DNA of 64,000 nt from Clostridiaceae bacterium (GTDB lineage: Bacteria > Bacillota > Clostridia > Lachnospirales > Lachnospiraceae): NCBI GenBank assembly GCA_009911065.1, contig QXWR01000032.1, forward strand, positions 1-64,000, given 5' to 3'. A program made the translations under genes and the position numbers. A model generated the notes under the pieces. The model was not told the DNA's origin, searched no databases, and saw nothing but the letters and a program-made list of their open reading frames with translations. This document shows, piece by piece, positions 42,319 to 52,297 of the stretch. Positions within the stretch are counted from its first letter, which is position 1; every line of letters starts with the position of its first letter.

Positions 42319-44551
42319 TGCAAGGGGAAGAAAGGGAAAAAAACGTACTTTTACAAGAAACATGCAGAAAAAGCTGGCGATTGCGGTTATCGTGATTACG
42401 CTGGCTTTGTTTGCATTAATCTACGTAATTTATGATATTATTCAGAAAAACGAGACCAGCTATACTCAGATTGTTCTGTCCCAGCAGGACTACGAAAGCC
42501 GGCCGATTCCCTATAAACGGGGAGATATTATGGACCGGAACGGAACGTATCTTGCCATGACCAACAAAGTCTATAATCTGATTTTGGACCCCAGACAGAT
42601 CATGTCCGATGAGGAGAATTATCTGGAAGCGTCGGTATCGGCTCTGGTCAGTGTATTTGGCTATGATCCCAATACCATCCGGACTTTAATCCGGGAAAAT
42701 GCCTCCAAACAATATATCCGTTATGAGCGGCAGCTTTCCTATGAGCAGAAAGACGCATTTGACACTTTGAAAAAAGAGATGAATGAGAAAAATGCAGCCA
42801 ATAACTCTAAAGAGAGAGTGCGGGGCGTGTGGTTTGAGGAGGAATATAAGAGAATTTATCCCTATAATTCCCTGGCATGCAGTGTGGTGGGATTTGTCAA
42901 CAGCGACGGCATTGACGGGGCGGTGGGAATTGAAAAGTCTTATAATGATTATCTCATTGGCACCAACGGAAGAGAATACGGGTATTTGAACGACGACTCC
43001 AATCTGGAACGGGTGATCAAATCTGCCACAAGCGGCAATACGGTAGTCTCCACCATTGATTTGAAGATTCAGGATGTGGTGGAGAAAAATATTCAGCTCT
43101 GGCAGGACGGAATCGGGTCGGACCGGGTGGGGGTGGTGGTGATGAACCCGAACAACGGGGAAGTGCTGGCCATGGCCAATAGCCAGAAATTTGATTTAAA
43201 CAATCCAAGAGATTTGACGGGCCGTTTTTCCCAGGCAGAGATTCGGGAATTTGGGCTGAAGGAAGCCATGGATACCTATAACCGGAAGCACAAAGATGAG
43301 ACGTCCATTACCTTAGAACAGGTGACAGACCATTTTTCCTCGGATGAAATCGATTCTTTCGGAAAACAGGTGGCATGGAATCAGATTTGGCGGAATTTTT
43401 GTGTCAGCGACACTTATGAGCCAGGATCTCCCCAAAAGATTTTTACTATAGCAGCTGCTATGGAAGAGGGAATCATTGACGGTAGCGAAACATTCTTGTG
43501 CGACGGGGTTCAGTCTGTAGGCGGCTGGGACATTGACTGTGTAATTAAAAGCGGCCATGGAAATCTGACGGTCACAGAGTCTCTTATGCAGTCTTGCAAT
43601 GACTGTATGATGCAGATTGCAGCCATGACCGGAAAAAGCCGGTTTTCCAAATATCAGAAGATATTCGGGTTCGGGGCGAAGACAGGAATTGATCTGCCAG
43701 GAGAGGCAGACACCAAAAATGTGGTTTATAATGAGGATAACATGAACCCCACGTCTCTTGCCACCAACTCCTTTGGGCAGAATTATAACTGCACGATGAT
43801 TCAGATGGCAGCCGCCTACTGTTCGGTGATCAACGGAGGTTCTTACTATGAACCTCATGTAGTCCGGCAGATTTTAAACAGCCAGGGAGCGGTGATTAAG
43901 CGGGTGGAGCCAAAACTGGTGCGGGAAACCGTGTCAGAGAGCACAGCCAATTATCTGAAGGAAGCGTTGTTTCGTACGGTGGCGGAAGGCACCGGCAAAG
44001 CCGCGGCAGTGGAGGGATACGAGATTGGGGGAAAGACTGGCACAGCAGAGAAATATCCCAGACAGAACAAAAATTATCTGGTTTCCTTCTGTGGATTTGC
44101 GCCGGTGCATAATCCCCAGGTGCTGGTGTATGTGGTGATTGATGTGCCTCATGTTCCAAGCTATGAGCAGCCTCACAGTTCTTATGCCAGCGGGGTGTTT
44201 CAGAAGATTATGACAGAGATTTTGCCTTATTTAAACATTTTCCCCATAGAAGATCCGGAAAATGAAGATCTGGACGAATCCCTGCCAGAGAGAGAGGGAA
44301 TCACAGACAATACCAATTCCATGACTCCTGGTGAGACAGAGCCGCAGGAGACAAAGGTTTATCAGACAGATGAATACATAGAGTCTGGAGAAGAACCTGG
44401 AAGGGGAGTGCCTGGACAACTTCCGGCCGGAGCTGCAGAAAGCGGAGCCGGGGAAAGCTCTGCCCTGGAAAGCTCCGGGGAGGAAAGTGGGGCTTCCAGT
44501 GAGAGTGGAGCTGGCGGCGAGAGCGCTTCCTCCGAAGAAAATGAGGGGTGA
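42296..44551 (+). CDS. Class B penicillin-binding protein (FtsI/PBP2-type transpeptidase)
   Basis: 751 aa. A short cytoplasmic part and TM helix (about 24-50) are followed by the PBP dimerisation domain (RGDIMDRNGTYLA) and transpeptidase. Catalytic Ser is in YEPGSPQKIFT (SxxK, Ser about 378; the usual sequence is STFK), SxN is SCNDC and KTG is GGKTGTAEK. A Ser/Gly/Glu-rich tail of about 90 residues ends the protein outside the cell. It cross-links septal peptidoglycan with FtsW. The start overlaps ftsL by 23 nt, with a weak ribosome site, suggesting coupling. It has a second class B PBP gene next door, so either could be FtsI and the other SpoVD-like. Confidence 0.9.
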   Translation: MRTSQKNSARGRKGKKRTFTRNMQKKLAIAVIVITLALFALIYVIYDIIQKNETSYTQIVLSQQDYESRPIPYKRGDIMDRNGTYLAMTNKVYNLILDPRQIMSDEENYLEASVSALVSVFGYDPNTIRTLIRENASKQYIRYERQLSYEQKDAFDTLKKEMNEKNAANNSKERVRGVWFEEEYKRIYPYNSLACSVVGFVNSDGIDGAVGIEKSYNDYLIGTNGREYGYLNDDSNLERVIKSATSGNTVVSTIDLKIQDVVEKNIQLWQDGIGSDRVGVVVMNPNNGEVLAMANSQKFDLNNPRDLTGRFSQAEIREFGLKEAMDTYNRKHKDETSITLEQVTDHFSSDEIDSFGKQVAWNQIWRNFCVSDTYEPGSPQKIFTIAAAMEEGIIDGSETFLCDGVQSVGGWDIDCVIKSGHGNLTVTESLMQSCNDCMMQIAAMTGKSRFSKYQKIFGFGAKTGIDLPGEADTKNVVYNEDNMNPTSLATNSFGQNYNCTMIQMAAAYCSVINGGSYYEPHVVRQILNSQGAVIKRVEPKLVRETVSESTANYLKEALFRTVAEGTGKAAAVEGYEIGGKTGTAEKYPRQNKNYLVSFCGFAPVHNPQVLVYVVIDVPHVPSYEQPHSSYASGVFQKIMTEILPYLNIFPIEDPENEDLDESLPEREGITDNTNSMTPGETEPQETKVYQTDEYIESGEEPGRGVPGQLPAGAAESGAGESSALESSGEESGASSESGAGGESASSEENEG

Positions 44552-44664
44552 AAAATTGCTGCCTTTAAGAACATAATAGCTGAAAAAGGGTACCTTCCAA
44601 AAATACAGTTCTAAATAAAGTCCTCCTTCATATATTTTACTGATAAGCAGGATGGAGAATTGCC

Positions 44665-46479
44665 ATGGGTTTTGACGGGACATACAAAGGGGCAGCCGGG
44701 AAGAAAGACCAGGACAGTTCGTTCCTTTTGGGGATTCCCAGCCAGACCCGGCACCGGAAGAAAATTACGGTATTGTGCTTTTTGCTGCTTTTTGCTTCCA
44801 CAGGGCTGATGGTCCGTCTTGGATATCTGATGTTATATTGTTCGGAGCACTACAGCCAGATGGCAGAGGACTTACATCAGAGAGAGCGGACCATCAAAGC
44901 AGCAAGGGGAAGGATTCTGGACGCCAACGGGGTGGTGGTGGCCACCAACCGGACCGTCTGCACCATCTCGGTAATCTACAATCAGGTGAAGGACAGAGAA
45001 CAGGTGATTCGGGTTTTGTGTGACGAGCTGGGACTTTCTGAGGAAGGAGTGCGCAAAAAGGTGGAAAAGCGCAGCTCCCGCGAGATTATCCGTACCAATG
45101 TGGACAAAGAGATTGGAGATAAAATCCGGGATTACCATCTGGCCGGAGTCAAGGTGGATGAGGATTATAAGCGGTATTATCCCTTTGACTCTCTGGCTTC
45201 CAAGGTTCTTGGTTTTACCGGCGGGGACAATCAGGGAATCCTTGGATTGGAGGTGATTTATGAGGATTATTTAAAGGGAATCAATGGTTTGATTCTCACC
45301 ACCACCGACGCGGCGGGAGTGGAGGTGGAAAACACCTTTGAAGACCGGGTGGAACCGGTGGCGGGCAATGATTTAATGATCAGTCTGGATGTGAATATAC
45401 AGCAGTATGCGGAACAGGCAGCCTATGAGACCATGGAGAAAAAACACGCCAACCGAGTGTCTGTGATTGTGATGAACCCGAAAAACGGGGAGATTATGGC
45501 CATGGCCAATGTGCCAGAGTTTAATCTAAACGATCCCTTTACCTTAAATGTGGAGGCTCCCCAGGGGATTTCTTCCGGGGAAAAGCAGGAACTTTTAAAC
45601 CAAATGTGGAGAAATCCCAGCATCAACGACACCTATGAACCAGGTTCCACTTTTAAGATTATCACTGCGGCAGCCGGACTGGAGGCAGGGGCAGTATCCC
45701 TAGAAGATTCCTTTTCCTGTCCGGGATTTCGGATTGTGGAAGACCGGAAGATTCGCTGTCACAAAGTAGGAGGCCATGGGGCGGAGACGTTTTTACAGGG
45801 GGTTATGAATTCCTGCAACCCAGTATTTATCGATGTGGGCCAAAGGCTGGGGGTAGATTCCTATTATCAGTATTTTGAACAGTTTGGTTTAAAGCAAAAA
45901 ACCGGAATCGACCTGCCGGGAGAGGCCGGGACCATTATGCACAAAAAAGAAAACATGGGACCTGTGGAGCTGGCCACCGTTTCCTTTGGCCAGTCCTTTC
46001 AGATTACACCCATTCAGCTGATTACTACTGCAGCGAGTATTGTAAACGGAGGGAACCGGGTGACGCCCCATTTTGCCGTAAAGACCATAAGCGGGGACCA
46101 GACCTCCATACACCGGTTTGAATATCCGGTGACAAAACAGATTGTGTCCCCGGACACCAGCGAAAAAATGCGTTTTGTCTTAGAGCAGGTGGTGGCGGAG
46201 GGAAGCGGCAAAAAAGCGTCCCTTCCAGGATTTCGCATCGGGGGAAAGACTGCCACCTCGGAAAAACTTCCCCGAAGCCTGAAAAAATATATTTCTTCTT
46301 TTGTGGGGTTTGCGCCTGCCGATGACCCTCAGGTTATCGCTCTGATTACCATTGACGAACCCCAGGGAGTCTACTACGGAGGAACCATTGCGGCCCCGGT
46401 CATTGCTGATATTTTTAAAAATATTCTGCCTTATCTGGGAATAGAGGAAAAATCTGTATCAAGTCATTTGAATCAATAG
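44665..46479 (+). CDS. Class B penicillin-binding protein (SpoVD/FtsI-like) with a KTA third motif
   Basis: 604 aa. N-terminal TM helix (about 33-55), dimerisation domain (RGRILDANGVVVATN) and transpeptidase. SxxK is in YEPGSTFKIIT and SxN in NSCNP. The third motif is GGKTATSEK (Lys about 528), so the usual KTG is KTA. FVGFAPADDPQVIALITIDEPQGVYYGGTIAAPV is typical of clostridial SpoVD/FtsI proteins. No PASTA domain follows, unlike Bacillus SpoVD. It is separated by 113 nt from the previous PBP gene. It may act in septal or spore-cortex peptidoglycan synthesis. Confidence 0.9.
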   Translation: MGFDGTYKGAAGKKDQDSSFLLGIPSQTRHRKKITVLCFLLLFASTGLMVRLGYLMLYCSEHYSQMAEDLHQRERTIKAARGRILDANGVVVATNRTVCTISVIYNQVKDREQVIRVLCDELGLSEEGVRKKVEKRSSREIIRTNVDKEIGDKIRDYHLAGVKVDEDYKRYYPFDSLASKVLGFTGGDNQGILGLEVIYEDYLKGINGLILTTTDAAGVEVENTFEDRVEPVAGNDLMISLDVNIQQYAEQAAYETMEKKHANRVSVIVMNPKNGEIMAMANVPEFNLNDPFTLNVEAPQGISSGEKQELLNQMWRNPSINDTYEPGSTFKIITAAAGLEAGAVSLEDSFSCPGFRIVEDRKIRCHKVGGHGAETFLQGVMNSCNPVFIDVGQRLGVDSYYQYFEQFGLKQKTGIDLPGEAGTIMHKKENMGPVELATVSFGQSFQITPIQLITTAASIVNGGNRVTPHFAVKTISGDQTSIHRFEYPVTKQIVSPDTSEKMRFVLEQVVAEGSGKKASLPGFRIGGKTATSEKLPRSLKKYISSFVGFAPADDPQVIALITIDEPQGVYYGGTIAAPVIADIFKNILPYLGIEEKSVSSHLNQ

Positions 46480-46508
46480 TTGATTATTCTGGCAAAAAGA
46501 CGTATACT
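46480..46508 (+). promoter_or_regulatory. Possible internal sigma-A promoter before mraY
   Basis: TTGATT, 17-bp spacer, TATACT, right after the PBP stop and about 45 nt before mraY. It would give extra expression of the downstream wall genes. Confidence 0.6.
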
Positions 46509-46553
46509 ATTGGATGTAAAAAATATAGGATACATAAACAATAGGGGTGCAGC

Positions 46554-47522
46554 ATGATTAACGAAACCATACTAGCGATCATTATTGCTTTTGCCATCAG
46601 CGCTATTCTCTGCCCAGTGGTGATACCGTTTCTCCACAAATTAAAGTTCGGGCAGCAGGTCCGCAGCGACGGACCCCAGGCACATTTGAAAAAGCAGGGA
46701 ACGCCTACCATGGGCGGGCTGGTAATTTTAACCAGCATTATTATCACGTCTTTATTTTATATCCGGAGCTATCCAAAGATTATCCCAGTGCTGTTTGTGA
46801 CCGTGGGATTTGGGATAATCGGATTTTTGGACGATTACATCAAGATTGTCATGAAACGGTCAGAAGGGCTGAATCCAAAGCAAAAGCTGGCAGGACAGAT
46901 TGTGATTACCGGTGTGTTTGTGTTCTATCTGATGAACTCAGGCGAGGTGGGAAATGAGGCTTTGATTCCCTTTACAGGAGGATTTGACGGAGGATACTTC
47001 CTGGATTTGGGAATCTGGTTTGCGCCGTTTGTATTTTGTGTGGTTTTAGGCACGGACAACGGGGTGAATTTTACGGACGGGCTGGATGGGCTTTGTACCA
47101 GCGTGACGATTCTGGTAGCCACGTTTATGACCATTGTGGCTTTGGGAGAGGGAAGCGGTATCAGTCCCATTACCGGAGCAGTGGTGGGAAGTCTTCTTGG
47201 CTTTCTTCTGTTTAATGTTTATCCGGCCAGGGTGTTTATGGGAGACACTGGCTCTCTTGCCCTTGGCGGATTTGTGGCTTCCAGCGCACTTATGATGCAG
47301 ATGCCCTTTTTTATTCCTGTCATCGGTCTGATTTATCTGGTGGAAGTGCTGTCTGTAATCATGCAGGTCAGTTATTTTAAGGCCACGAAGGGAAAACGGA
47401 TTTTTAAAATGGCGCCCATTCACCATCACTTTGAACTGTGCGGGTGGTCGGAGACCAGGGTGGTGGCGGTGTTTTCCATTACTACGGCAATTCTCTGCCT
47501 GTTGGCATATTTGGGGTTGTGA
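46554..47522 (+). CDS. mraY: Phospho-N-acetylmuramoyl-pentapeptide-transferase
   Basis: 322 aa, about ten TM helices. It makes lipid I from UDP-MurNAc-pentapeptide and undecaprenyl phosphate. GTPTMGGLVIL near the start, GFLDDYIK (catalytic DD), NFTDGLDGLC, FMGDTGSLALGG and MAPIHHHFEL (His-rich loop) are all family motifs. Normal length. Confidence 0.97.
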   Translation: MINETILAIIIAFAISAILCPVVIPFLHKLKFGQQVRSDGPQAHLKKQGTPTMGGLVILTSIIITSLFYIRSYPKIIPVLFVTVGFGIIGFLDDYIKIVMKRSEGLNPKQKLAGQIVITGVFVFYLMNSGEVGNEALIPFTGGFDGGYFLDLGIWFAPFVFCVVLGTDNGVNFTDGLDGLCTSVTILVATFMTIVALGEGSGISPITGAVVGSLLGFLLFNVYPARVFMGDTGSLALGGFVASSALMMQMPFFIPVIGLIYLVEVLSVIMQVSYFKATKGKRIFKMAPIHHHFELCGWSETRVVAVFSITTAILCLLAYLGL

Positions 47523-47538
47523 TTAGGAGGATAAAAAT

Positions 47539-48894
47539 ATGGACGATCAAAAAGTACTGGTGGCAGGGGCCGGAAAAAGCGGCATGGCCGCAGCGAAGCT
47601 TCTCCTGAGTTTAGGCGGCGAGGTGGTGCTCTATGACAGCAATCCGGGTCTGGACAAAAATAAGCTGAAGGAACGGTTTGGCCAGGGGGCCAGAATTACG
47701 GTTCTCTTGGGAGAACTGTCAAGACCTGGGCTGGTAGGGGTAGAGCTGGCCATTATTAGTCCAGGAATCTCTTTGGATGCTCCTTTTGTGGCTGTGCTGG
47801 ATGAGGCAAAGATTCCCATATGGGGCGAGATTCAGCTGGCTTATCATGTGTCAAAGGGCCGGCTGGTGGCCATAACCGGGACAAACGGGAAGACCACCAC
47901 AACTGCGCTTACCGGAGCGATTTTACATGCCTGGTTTGACGAGGTGTTTGTTACAGGAAATATAGGGATTCCCTGTACTGAGCTGGCCCTTGCCACTTCC
48001 GACCAGTCTGTGACTGTGGCTGAGGTGTCAAGTTTCCAGTTGGAGACCATCATGGATTACCGGCCGGATATCAGCGCCATTTTAAACATTACTCCGGATC
48101 ATTTAAACCGTCACGGAACCATGGCGAACTATATTGAGATCAAGGAGCGGATCACGGTCAATCAGACAGAGCGGGACTGGGTGGTGCTCAACTATGAAGA
48201 TCCCATTTTGCGGGAGCTGGGGGAGAGTGAACGGTTAAAACCCAAGGTGTTTTTCTTCAGCAGCAAGCGTTCTCTGCCAGAAGGAATGTATCTGGACGGG
48301 GAACAGATTGTCTATGCTCATGATGGGAAAAAAGAGCCGGTGGTACATACTCATGAAATGCAGCTGTTAGGCAGGCATAACCACGAGAACGTTATGGCGG
48401 CGGCCGCCATTGCCGTTCAGATGGGGGTTTCCCTGGAAGTGATTCGCAGAGTGGTTCGGGAATTTAAAGCGGTGGAGCACCGGATTGAATTTGTGCGGGA
48501 GCGGGCCGGAGTCCGGTATTACAACGATTCCAAGGGAACTAACCCGGATGCGGCCATTCAGGCCATCCGCGCCATGCCAGGTCCTACGGTTTTGATTGCC
48601 GGGGGATATGACAAGAACAGCGAGTACGATACCTGGGTGGCAGAGTTTGCCGGAAAGGTCAAATATCTGGTGCTCATCGGCCAGACCAGAGATAAGATTG
48701 CCGAGTGCGCCCATGCCCATGGATTCCATGAGATCATGTACGCGGAAGATATGGCGGAGGCAGTCCGGGTGTGCGCAGCCTATGCGGATTCCGGCGACAG
48801 CGTGCTTTTGTCTCCTGCCTGTGCAAGCTGGGGCATGTTTGACAATTATGAGCAGCGGGGAAAGATCTTTAAGGAGTACGTCAGAAACCTGTAA
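47539..48894 (+). CDS. murD: UDP-N-acetylmuramoylalanine--D-glutamate ligase
   Basis: 451 aa. It adds D-Glu to UDP-MurNAc-L-Ala. The Rossmann-type N-terminus VLVAGAGKSGMAAAKLL, ATP site AITGTNGKTTTTALTGAIL, NITPDHLNRHGTM, and EHRIEFVRERAGVRYYNDSKGTNPDA are diagnostic. It has AGGAGG upstream and follows mraY by 16 nt. Confidence 0.97.
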   Translation: MDDQKVLVAGAGKSGMAAAKLLLSLGGEVVLYDSNPGLDKNKLKERFGQGARITVLLGELSRPGLVGVELAIISPGISLDAPFVAVLDEAKIPIWGEIQLAYHVSKGRLVAITGTNGKTTTTALTGAILHAWFDEVFVTGNIGIPCTELALATSDQSVTVAEVSSFQLETIMDYRPDISAILNITPDHLNRHGTMANYIEIKERITVNQTERDWVVLNYEDPILRELGESERLKPKVFFFSSKRSLPEGMYLDGEQIVYAHDGKKEPVVHTHEMQLLGRHNHENVMAAAAIAVQMGVSLEVIRRVVREFKAVEHRIEFVRERAGVRYYNDSKGTNPDAAIQAIRAMPGPTVLIAGGYDKNSEYDTWVAEFAGKVKYLVLIGQTRDKIAECAHAHGFHEIMYAEDMAEAVRVCAAYADSGDSVLLSPACASWGMFDNYEQRGKIFKEYVRNL

Positions 48895-48911
48895 CAGGAA
48901 ACCAAGAGGGA

Positions 48912-50066
48912 ATGGGAGAGGAGGGAGAGCATCTGGCAAAAAAGAATAAGCCCAGGCGCTTCTATGATTACAGCCTGCTGTTCTGTGTTATATTTCTGAT
49001 GGCTTTCGGCCTTTTGATGATATACAGCGCCAGCTCATACACGGCGCAGCTGCAGCATGACGATGCTTCCTACTACATGATGAGGCAGCTAAAGATTGCC
49101 ATGGGAGGATTGGGAATCGCCCTGTTTCTTTCCAAATTAGATTACCACTGGTATGCCCGTTTCGCGCTTCTTGCCTATGTGCTTTCTTATGTGTTGATGA
49201 TTTCCGTGGCATTGGTGGGAAAGGATTCCCACGGAAGCCGGCGCTGGCTGAAGATCGGAGGAATCACCTTTCAGCCCACTGAGTTTGTAAAGATTGTGCT
49301 GATTGTCCTTTTGGCGGTGGTGATTACCCATATGGGGAAGCGAATCAATTCTTTAAGATCCGTGGGAGTGGTGGCTGCTTTGACCCTTCCCATTGCAGGG
49401 CTGGTGGCTGCCAACAACCTAAGTTCTGGCATTATTATTGTCGGCATTGCTTTTTTCATGTTATTTGTGGCATGCGACAAAGGGTGGCCTTTTTATCTGT
49501 GCGGCCTTGGGGCAACGGTGGTTATTGTGACTGCAGGAGTGTGGGCACCCTGGATGGAGAAAGTCAAGCTTCTAAAAGCTTATCAGCTGGAGCGGATTTT
49601 TGTGTGGCTGGACCCGGAGGCCTATCCAAGGGACGGCGGATTTCAGGTGCTTCAGGGACTGTATGCCATTGGCTCCGGAGGGCTTATGGGCAAGGGACTG
49701 GGAGAAAGCATTCAGAAGATGGGATTTGTGCCAGAGGCTCAGAACGATTATATTTTTGCGATTATCTGTGAGGAGATGGGACTTTTTGGGGCAGGTCTGG
49801 TGATTGTGATTTTTCTGTTTCTGATTTACCGGTTTATGCTGATTGCGGTCAATGCGCCGGATTTGTTTGGTTCCCTTTTGGTGGTGGGAGTCATGGGGCA
49901 TATTGCCATTCAGGTGGTTTTAAATATTGCCGTTGTGACCAATACCATTCCAAATACCGGGATTACCCTGCCGTTTATCAGCTATGGAGGTACATCGGTG
50001 CTGTTTTTGATGATTGAGATGGGAATGGTGCTCAGTGTGTCGAACCAGATTCGGCTGGAGAAATGA
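48912..50066 (+). CDS. ftsW: FtsW/SEDS-family peptidoglycan glycosyltransferase
   Basis: 384 aa, about ten TM helices. GLLMIYSASSY in TM1, KDSHGSRRWLKIGGITFQPTEFVKI (the SEDS extracellular loop and conserved QPSE/QPTE), EAQNDYIFAIICEEMGL and GITLPFISYGGTS are SEDS marks. It polymerises lipid II with the partner class B PBP. ATG 48912 has a poor ribosome site; a CTG at 48933, 7 nt after GGAGGG, is an alternative start. murG, usually next, is absent here. Confidence 0.95.
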   Translation: MGEEGEHLAKKNKPRRFYDYSLLFCVIFLMAFGLLMIYSASSYTAQLQHDDASYYMMRQLKIAMGGLGIALFLSKLDYHWYARFALLAYVLSYVLMISVALVGKDSHGSRRWLKIGGITFQPTEFVKIVLIVLLAVVITHMGKRINSLRSVGVVAALTLPIAGLVAANNLSSGIIIVGIAFFMLFVACDKGWPFYLCGLGATVVIVTAGVWAPWMEKVKLLKAYQLERIFVWLDPEAYPRDGGFQVLQGLYAIGSGGLMGKGLGESIQKMGFVPEAQNDYIFAIICEEMGLFGAGLVIVIFLFLIYRFMLIAVNAPDLFGSLLVVGVMGHIAIQVVLNIAVVTNTIPNTGITLPFISYGGTSVLFLMIEMGMVLSVSNQIRLEK

Positions 50067-50144
50067 GCCGGCAGGAAAACAGTGACACATTTTGGATTTT
50101 CTGCATAGGATAGAGTAGAGGCAGATACACCAGGAGGTAGGGGA

Positions 50145-51398
50145 TTGTCTTTTATTCGGGTCCAGGGTCTGAAAAGCCTGCAGGGGAAAATTGAAATTCA
50201 GGGTTCTAAAAATGCGGTGCTGCCGATTATGGCGGCAGCGCTGCTTCATAAGGGAATGGCAGTCATTAAAAATGTGCCAAGAATCCAAGATGTGTTTTGT
50301 ATGCTGGAAATTCTGAAAGCTTTGGGATGTAGTTATCAGTTTGAGGGGCATGAACTGACCCTGGATACCAGGGATTTGTGCTCGTATAAGGTGCCGGAGA
50401 GGGAAGGGAGACAAATGCGGTCCTCTGTGATGCTTTTGGGTCCGCTGCTTGGACGGCTTCATCAGGCATGGACCTGCTATCCGGGAGGCTGCGTGATCGG
50501 AAAGCGACCCATAGATCTGCATTTGTCTGCTCTTGAGAAACTGGGGGCAAAAATTGAGCCGAAAGAGGATGGGATTTTTGTAACGGGCGAAAGGTTATCC
50601 GGGACGGATGTGCATCTTTTGTTTCCCAGCGTGGGGGCCACGGAGAATGTGCTGATGGCCGGAGCCGCAGCCAGAGGCACTACCCGGATTTTTGGGGCGG
50701 CAAAAGAGCCGGAGATTCAGACGCTGTGTGATTTTCTAAACCGGCTGGGAGCAAAGGTTTGTGGAATTGGAACCGATGTTTTGACTGTGGAAGGCAAAAA
50801 CACATTTCAGGATGTGGAATTTACGGTGCCAGGAGACCGGATTGTGGCAGGCACTTATTTAGGGGCAGTTATGGCGGCCGGAGGTGAAATATGTCTTACA
50901 GGAGTCCCTGTAAGACATATGGAAGGGACTTTGGATGTGGTTCGAAAAACCGGCTGTCAGGTTGAGGCGTGGGGGGAGGAGATTCGGGCCTTTATGAGGG
51001 GGCGGCCCTTGCCGGTGCAGGTGTGTACAGGGCCTTATCCGGAATTTTCCACAGACCTTCAGTCGGTAATGCTTTCCGTAGCAGCCGTGGCCGAGGGCAA
51101 TTCCCAAATCCAGGAAAATGTATTTGAGGAAAGATTTGCCACTGGAAAAGAATTGCAGAAATTGGGAACACAGATTATAATAAAAGACAGAACTGCCTTT
51201 GTAACCGGAAGATACCCTTTAAAAGGCGGAGAGGTTTACGCCCTGGATTTAAGGGGCGGCGCTGCTCTTACGGTGGCGGGGCTTGCGGCAGAAGGAGAAA
51301 GCCGGATTCATGGCTGTTTCTATATCTGCAGAGGATATGAAGATATCTGCAGGGACCTTTCAGCAGTGGGAGCAAGGGTTTCAATGGAAGAGGAATAG
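50145..51398 (+). CDS. murA: UDP-N-acetylglucosamine 1-carboxyvinyltransferase
   Basis: 417 aa from a TTG start behind AGGAGG. It is the first committed step of peptidoglycan synthesis (PEP plus UDP-GlcNAc). LQGKIEIQGSKNAVLPIMAA binds substrate; the active-site Cys is in YPGGCVIGKRPIDLH (fosfomycin target); GATENVLMAGAAA and STDLQSVMLS are further family blocks. Such TTG starts are common here. Immediately followed by ftsQ. Confidence 0.95.
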   Translation: MSFIRVQGLKSLQGKIEIQGSKNAVLPIMAAALLHKGMAVIKNVPRIQDVFCMLEILKALGCSYQFEGHELTLDTRDLCSYKVPEREGRQMRSSVMLLGPLLGRLHQAWTCYPGGCVIGKRPIDLHLSALEKLGAKIEPKEDGIFVTGERLSGTDVHLLFPSVGATENVLMAGAAARGTTRIFGAAKEPEIQTLCDFLNRLGAKVCGIGTDVLTVEGKNTFQDVEFTVPGDRIVAGTYLGAVMAAGGEICLTGVPVRHMEGTLDVVRKTGCQVEAWGEEIRAFMRGRPLPVQVCTGPYPEFSTDLQSVMLSVAAVAEGNSQIQENVFEERFATGKELQKLGTQIIIKDRTAFVTGRYPLKGGEVYALDLRGGAALTVAGLAAEGESRIHGCFYICRGYEDICRDLSAVGARVSMEEE

Positions 51399-51401
51399 AC
51401 C

Positions 51402-52121
51402 ATGCAGGGAACAGGAAGCAGGAAAAAAAAGATCATAAGGATTGGGGCGGCAGTGCTCCTTATTGTGGCACTGCTGTTCTCCATCCGTATTTCCAAGGTG
51501 GAGGTGACAGGGAATGAGTGGTATACAAAGGAGCAGATGGAGCAGATTCTGTTTCCGGATTCCATGAGCCGGATTACGGTGTTTTGTTTTTTGCAGGACC
51601 GTTTAAAGGAACATATCAAGATTCCTTTTGTGGAGGACTATGATATTGTCTTCCAGAAACCCAATCAGGTGGAAGTGATTGTTTATGAAAAAAGTGTAGT
51701 CGGATATGTGTCTTATATGAATAGTTATATGTATTTTGACAAGGATGGGATCATTATTGAAAGCGCCAATGAAGCCTTGCCGGGAGTGCCTTTGATTACA
51801 GGTCTGACGTTCGGACAGATCGTTCTCCACCAGAAATTGCCGGTGGAGAGGCCGGAGGTGTTTGATGAGATTTTGAATCTGACCCAGATTCTTTCCATCT
51901 ATGACATGCAGATCGACCGGATTCAGTATGGCAATTTTGGGGAGACTACCTTGTATTTAAAGGATTTGGAAGTGCTTCTTGGGAACAGTGGGAATTTAAA
52001 CGGAAAGATCTCGGAGCTAAATGATATGCTTCCACAGCTGGAAGGATTGAAAGGAGTGCTTCATCTTGAGGATTATGATGAAGCGAATATTCGAAGCGGA
52101 TATACCCTGGATCCCAAGTGA
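51402..52121 (+). CDS. ftsQ: Cell division protein FtsQ/DivIB-like
   Basis: 239 aa. A basic start, one TM helix (about 12-29, IGAAVLLIVALLFSI) and the POTRA domain opening ISKVEVTGNEWYTKEQM (about 30-100), then a beta domain. Ends acidic. It scaffolds FtsL/DivIC and PBP at the septum. It starts 3 nt after murA and precedes ftsZ. Confidence 0.87.
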   Translation: MQGTGSRKKKIIRIGAAVLLIVALLFSIRISKVEVTGNEWYTKEQMEQILFPDSMSRITVFCFLQDRLKEHIKIPFVEDYDIVFQKPNQVEVIVYEKSVVGYVSYMNSYMYFDKDGIIIESANEALPGVPLITGLTFGQIVLHQKLPVERPEVFDEILNLTQILSIYDMQIDRIQYGNFGETTLYLKDLEVLLGNSGNLNGKISELNDMLPQLEGLKGVLHLEDYDEANIRSGYTLDPK

Positions 52122-52189
52122 GAAACTCTTGTTTGGACCCGCCCAGGAAGAAATACGAGAAAAACTTGTGAAGTTTTGTAAAATAACGG

Positions 52190-52218
52190 TTGATATTTTT
52201 ATTAAAATCACATATTAT
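52190..52218 (+). promoter_or_regulatory. Sigma-A promoter of ftsZ
   Basis: TTGATA, 17-bp spacer, TATTAT, about 80 nt before the TTG start of ftsZ. It gives ftsZ independent expression from the cluster. Confidence 0.75.
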
Positions 52219-52297
52219 ATTAGATAAGCCAGATTGAAAGCTCCTATTAAGGTGAGGCATGGGAACGGATCTGAGAGGGTTGAAGGAGGAAAAAGTC

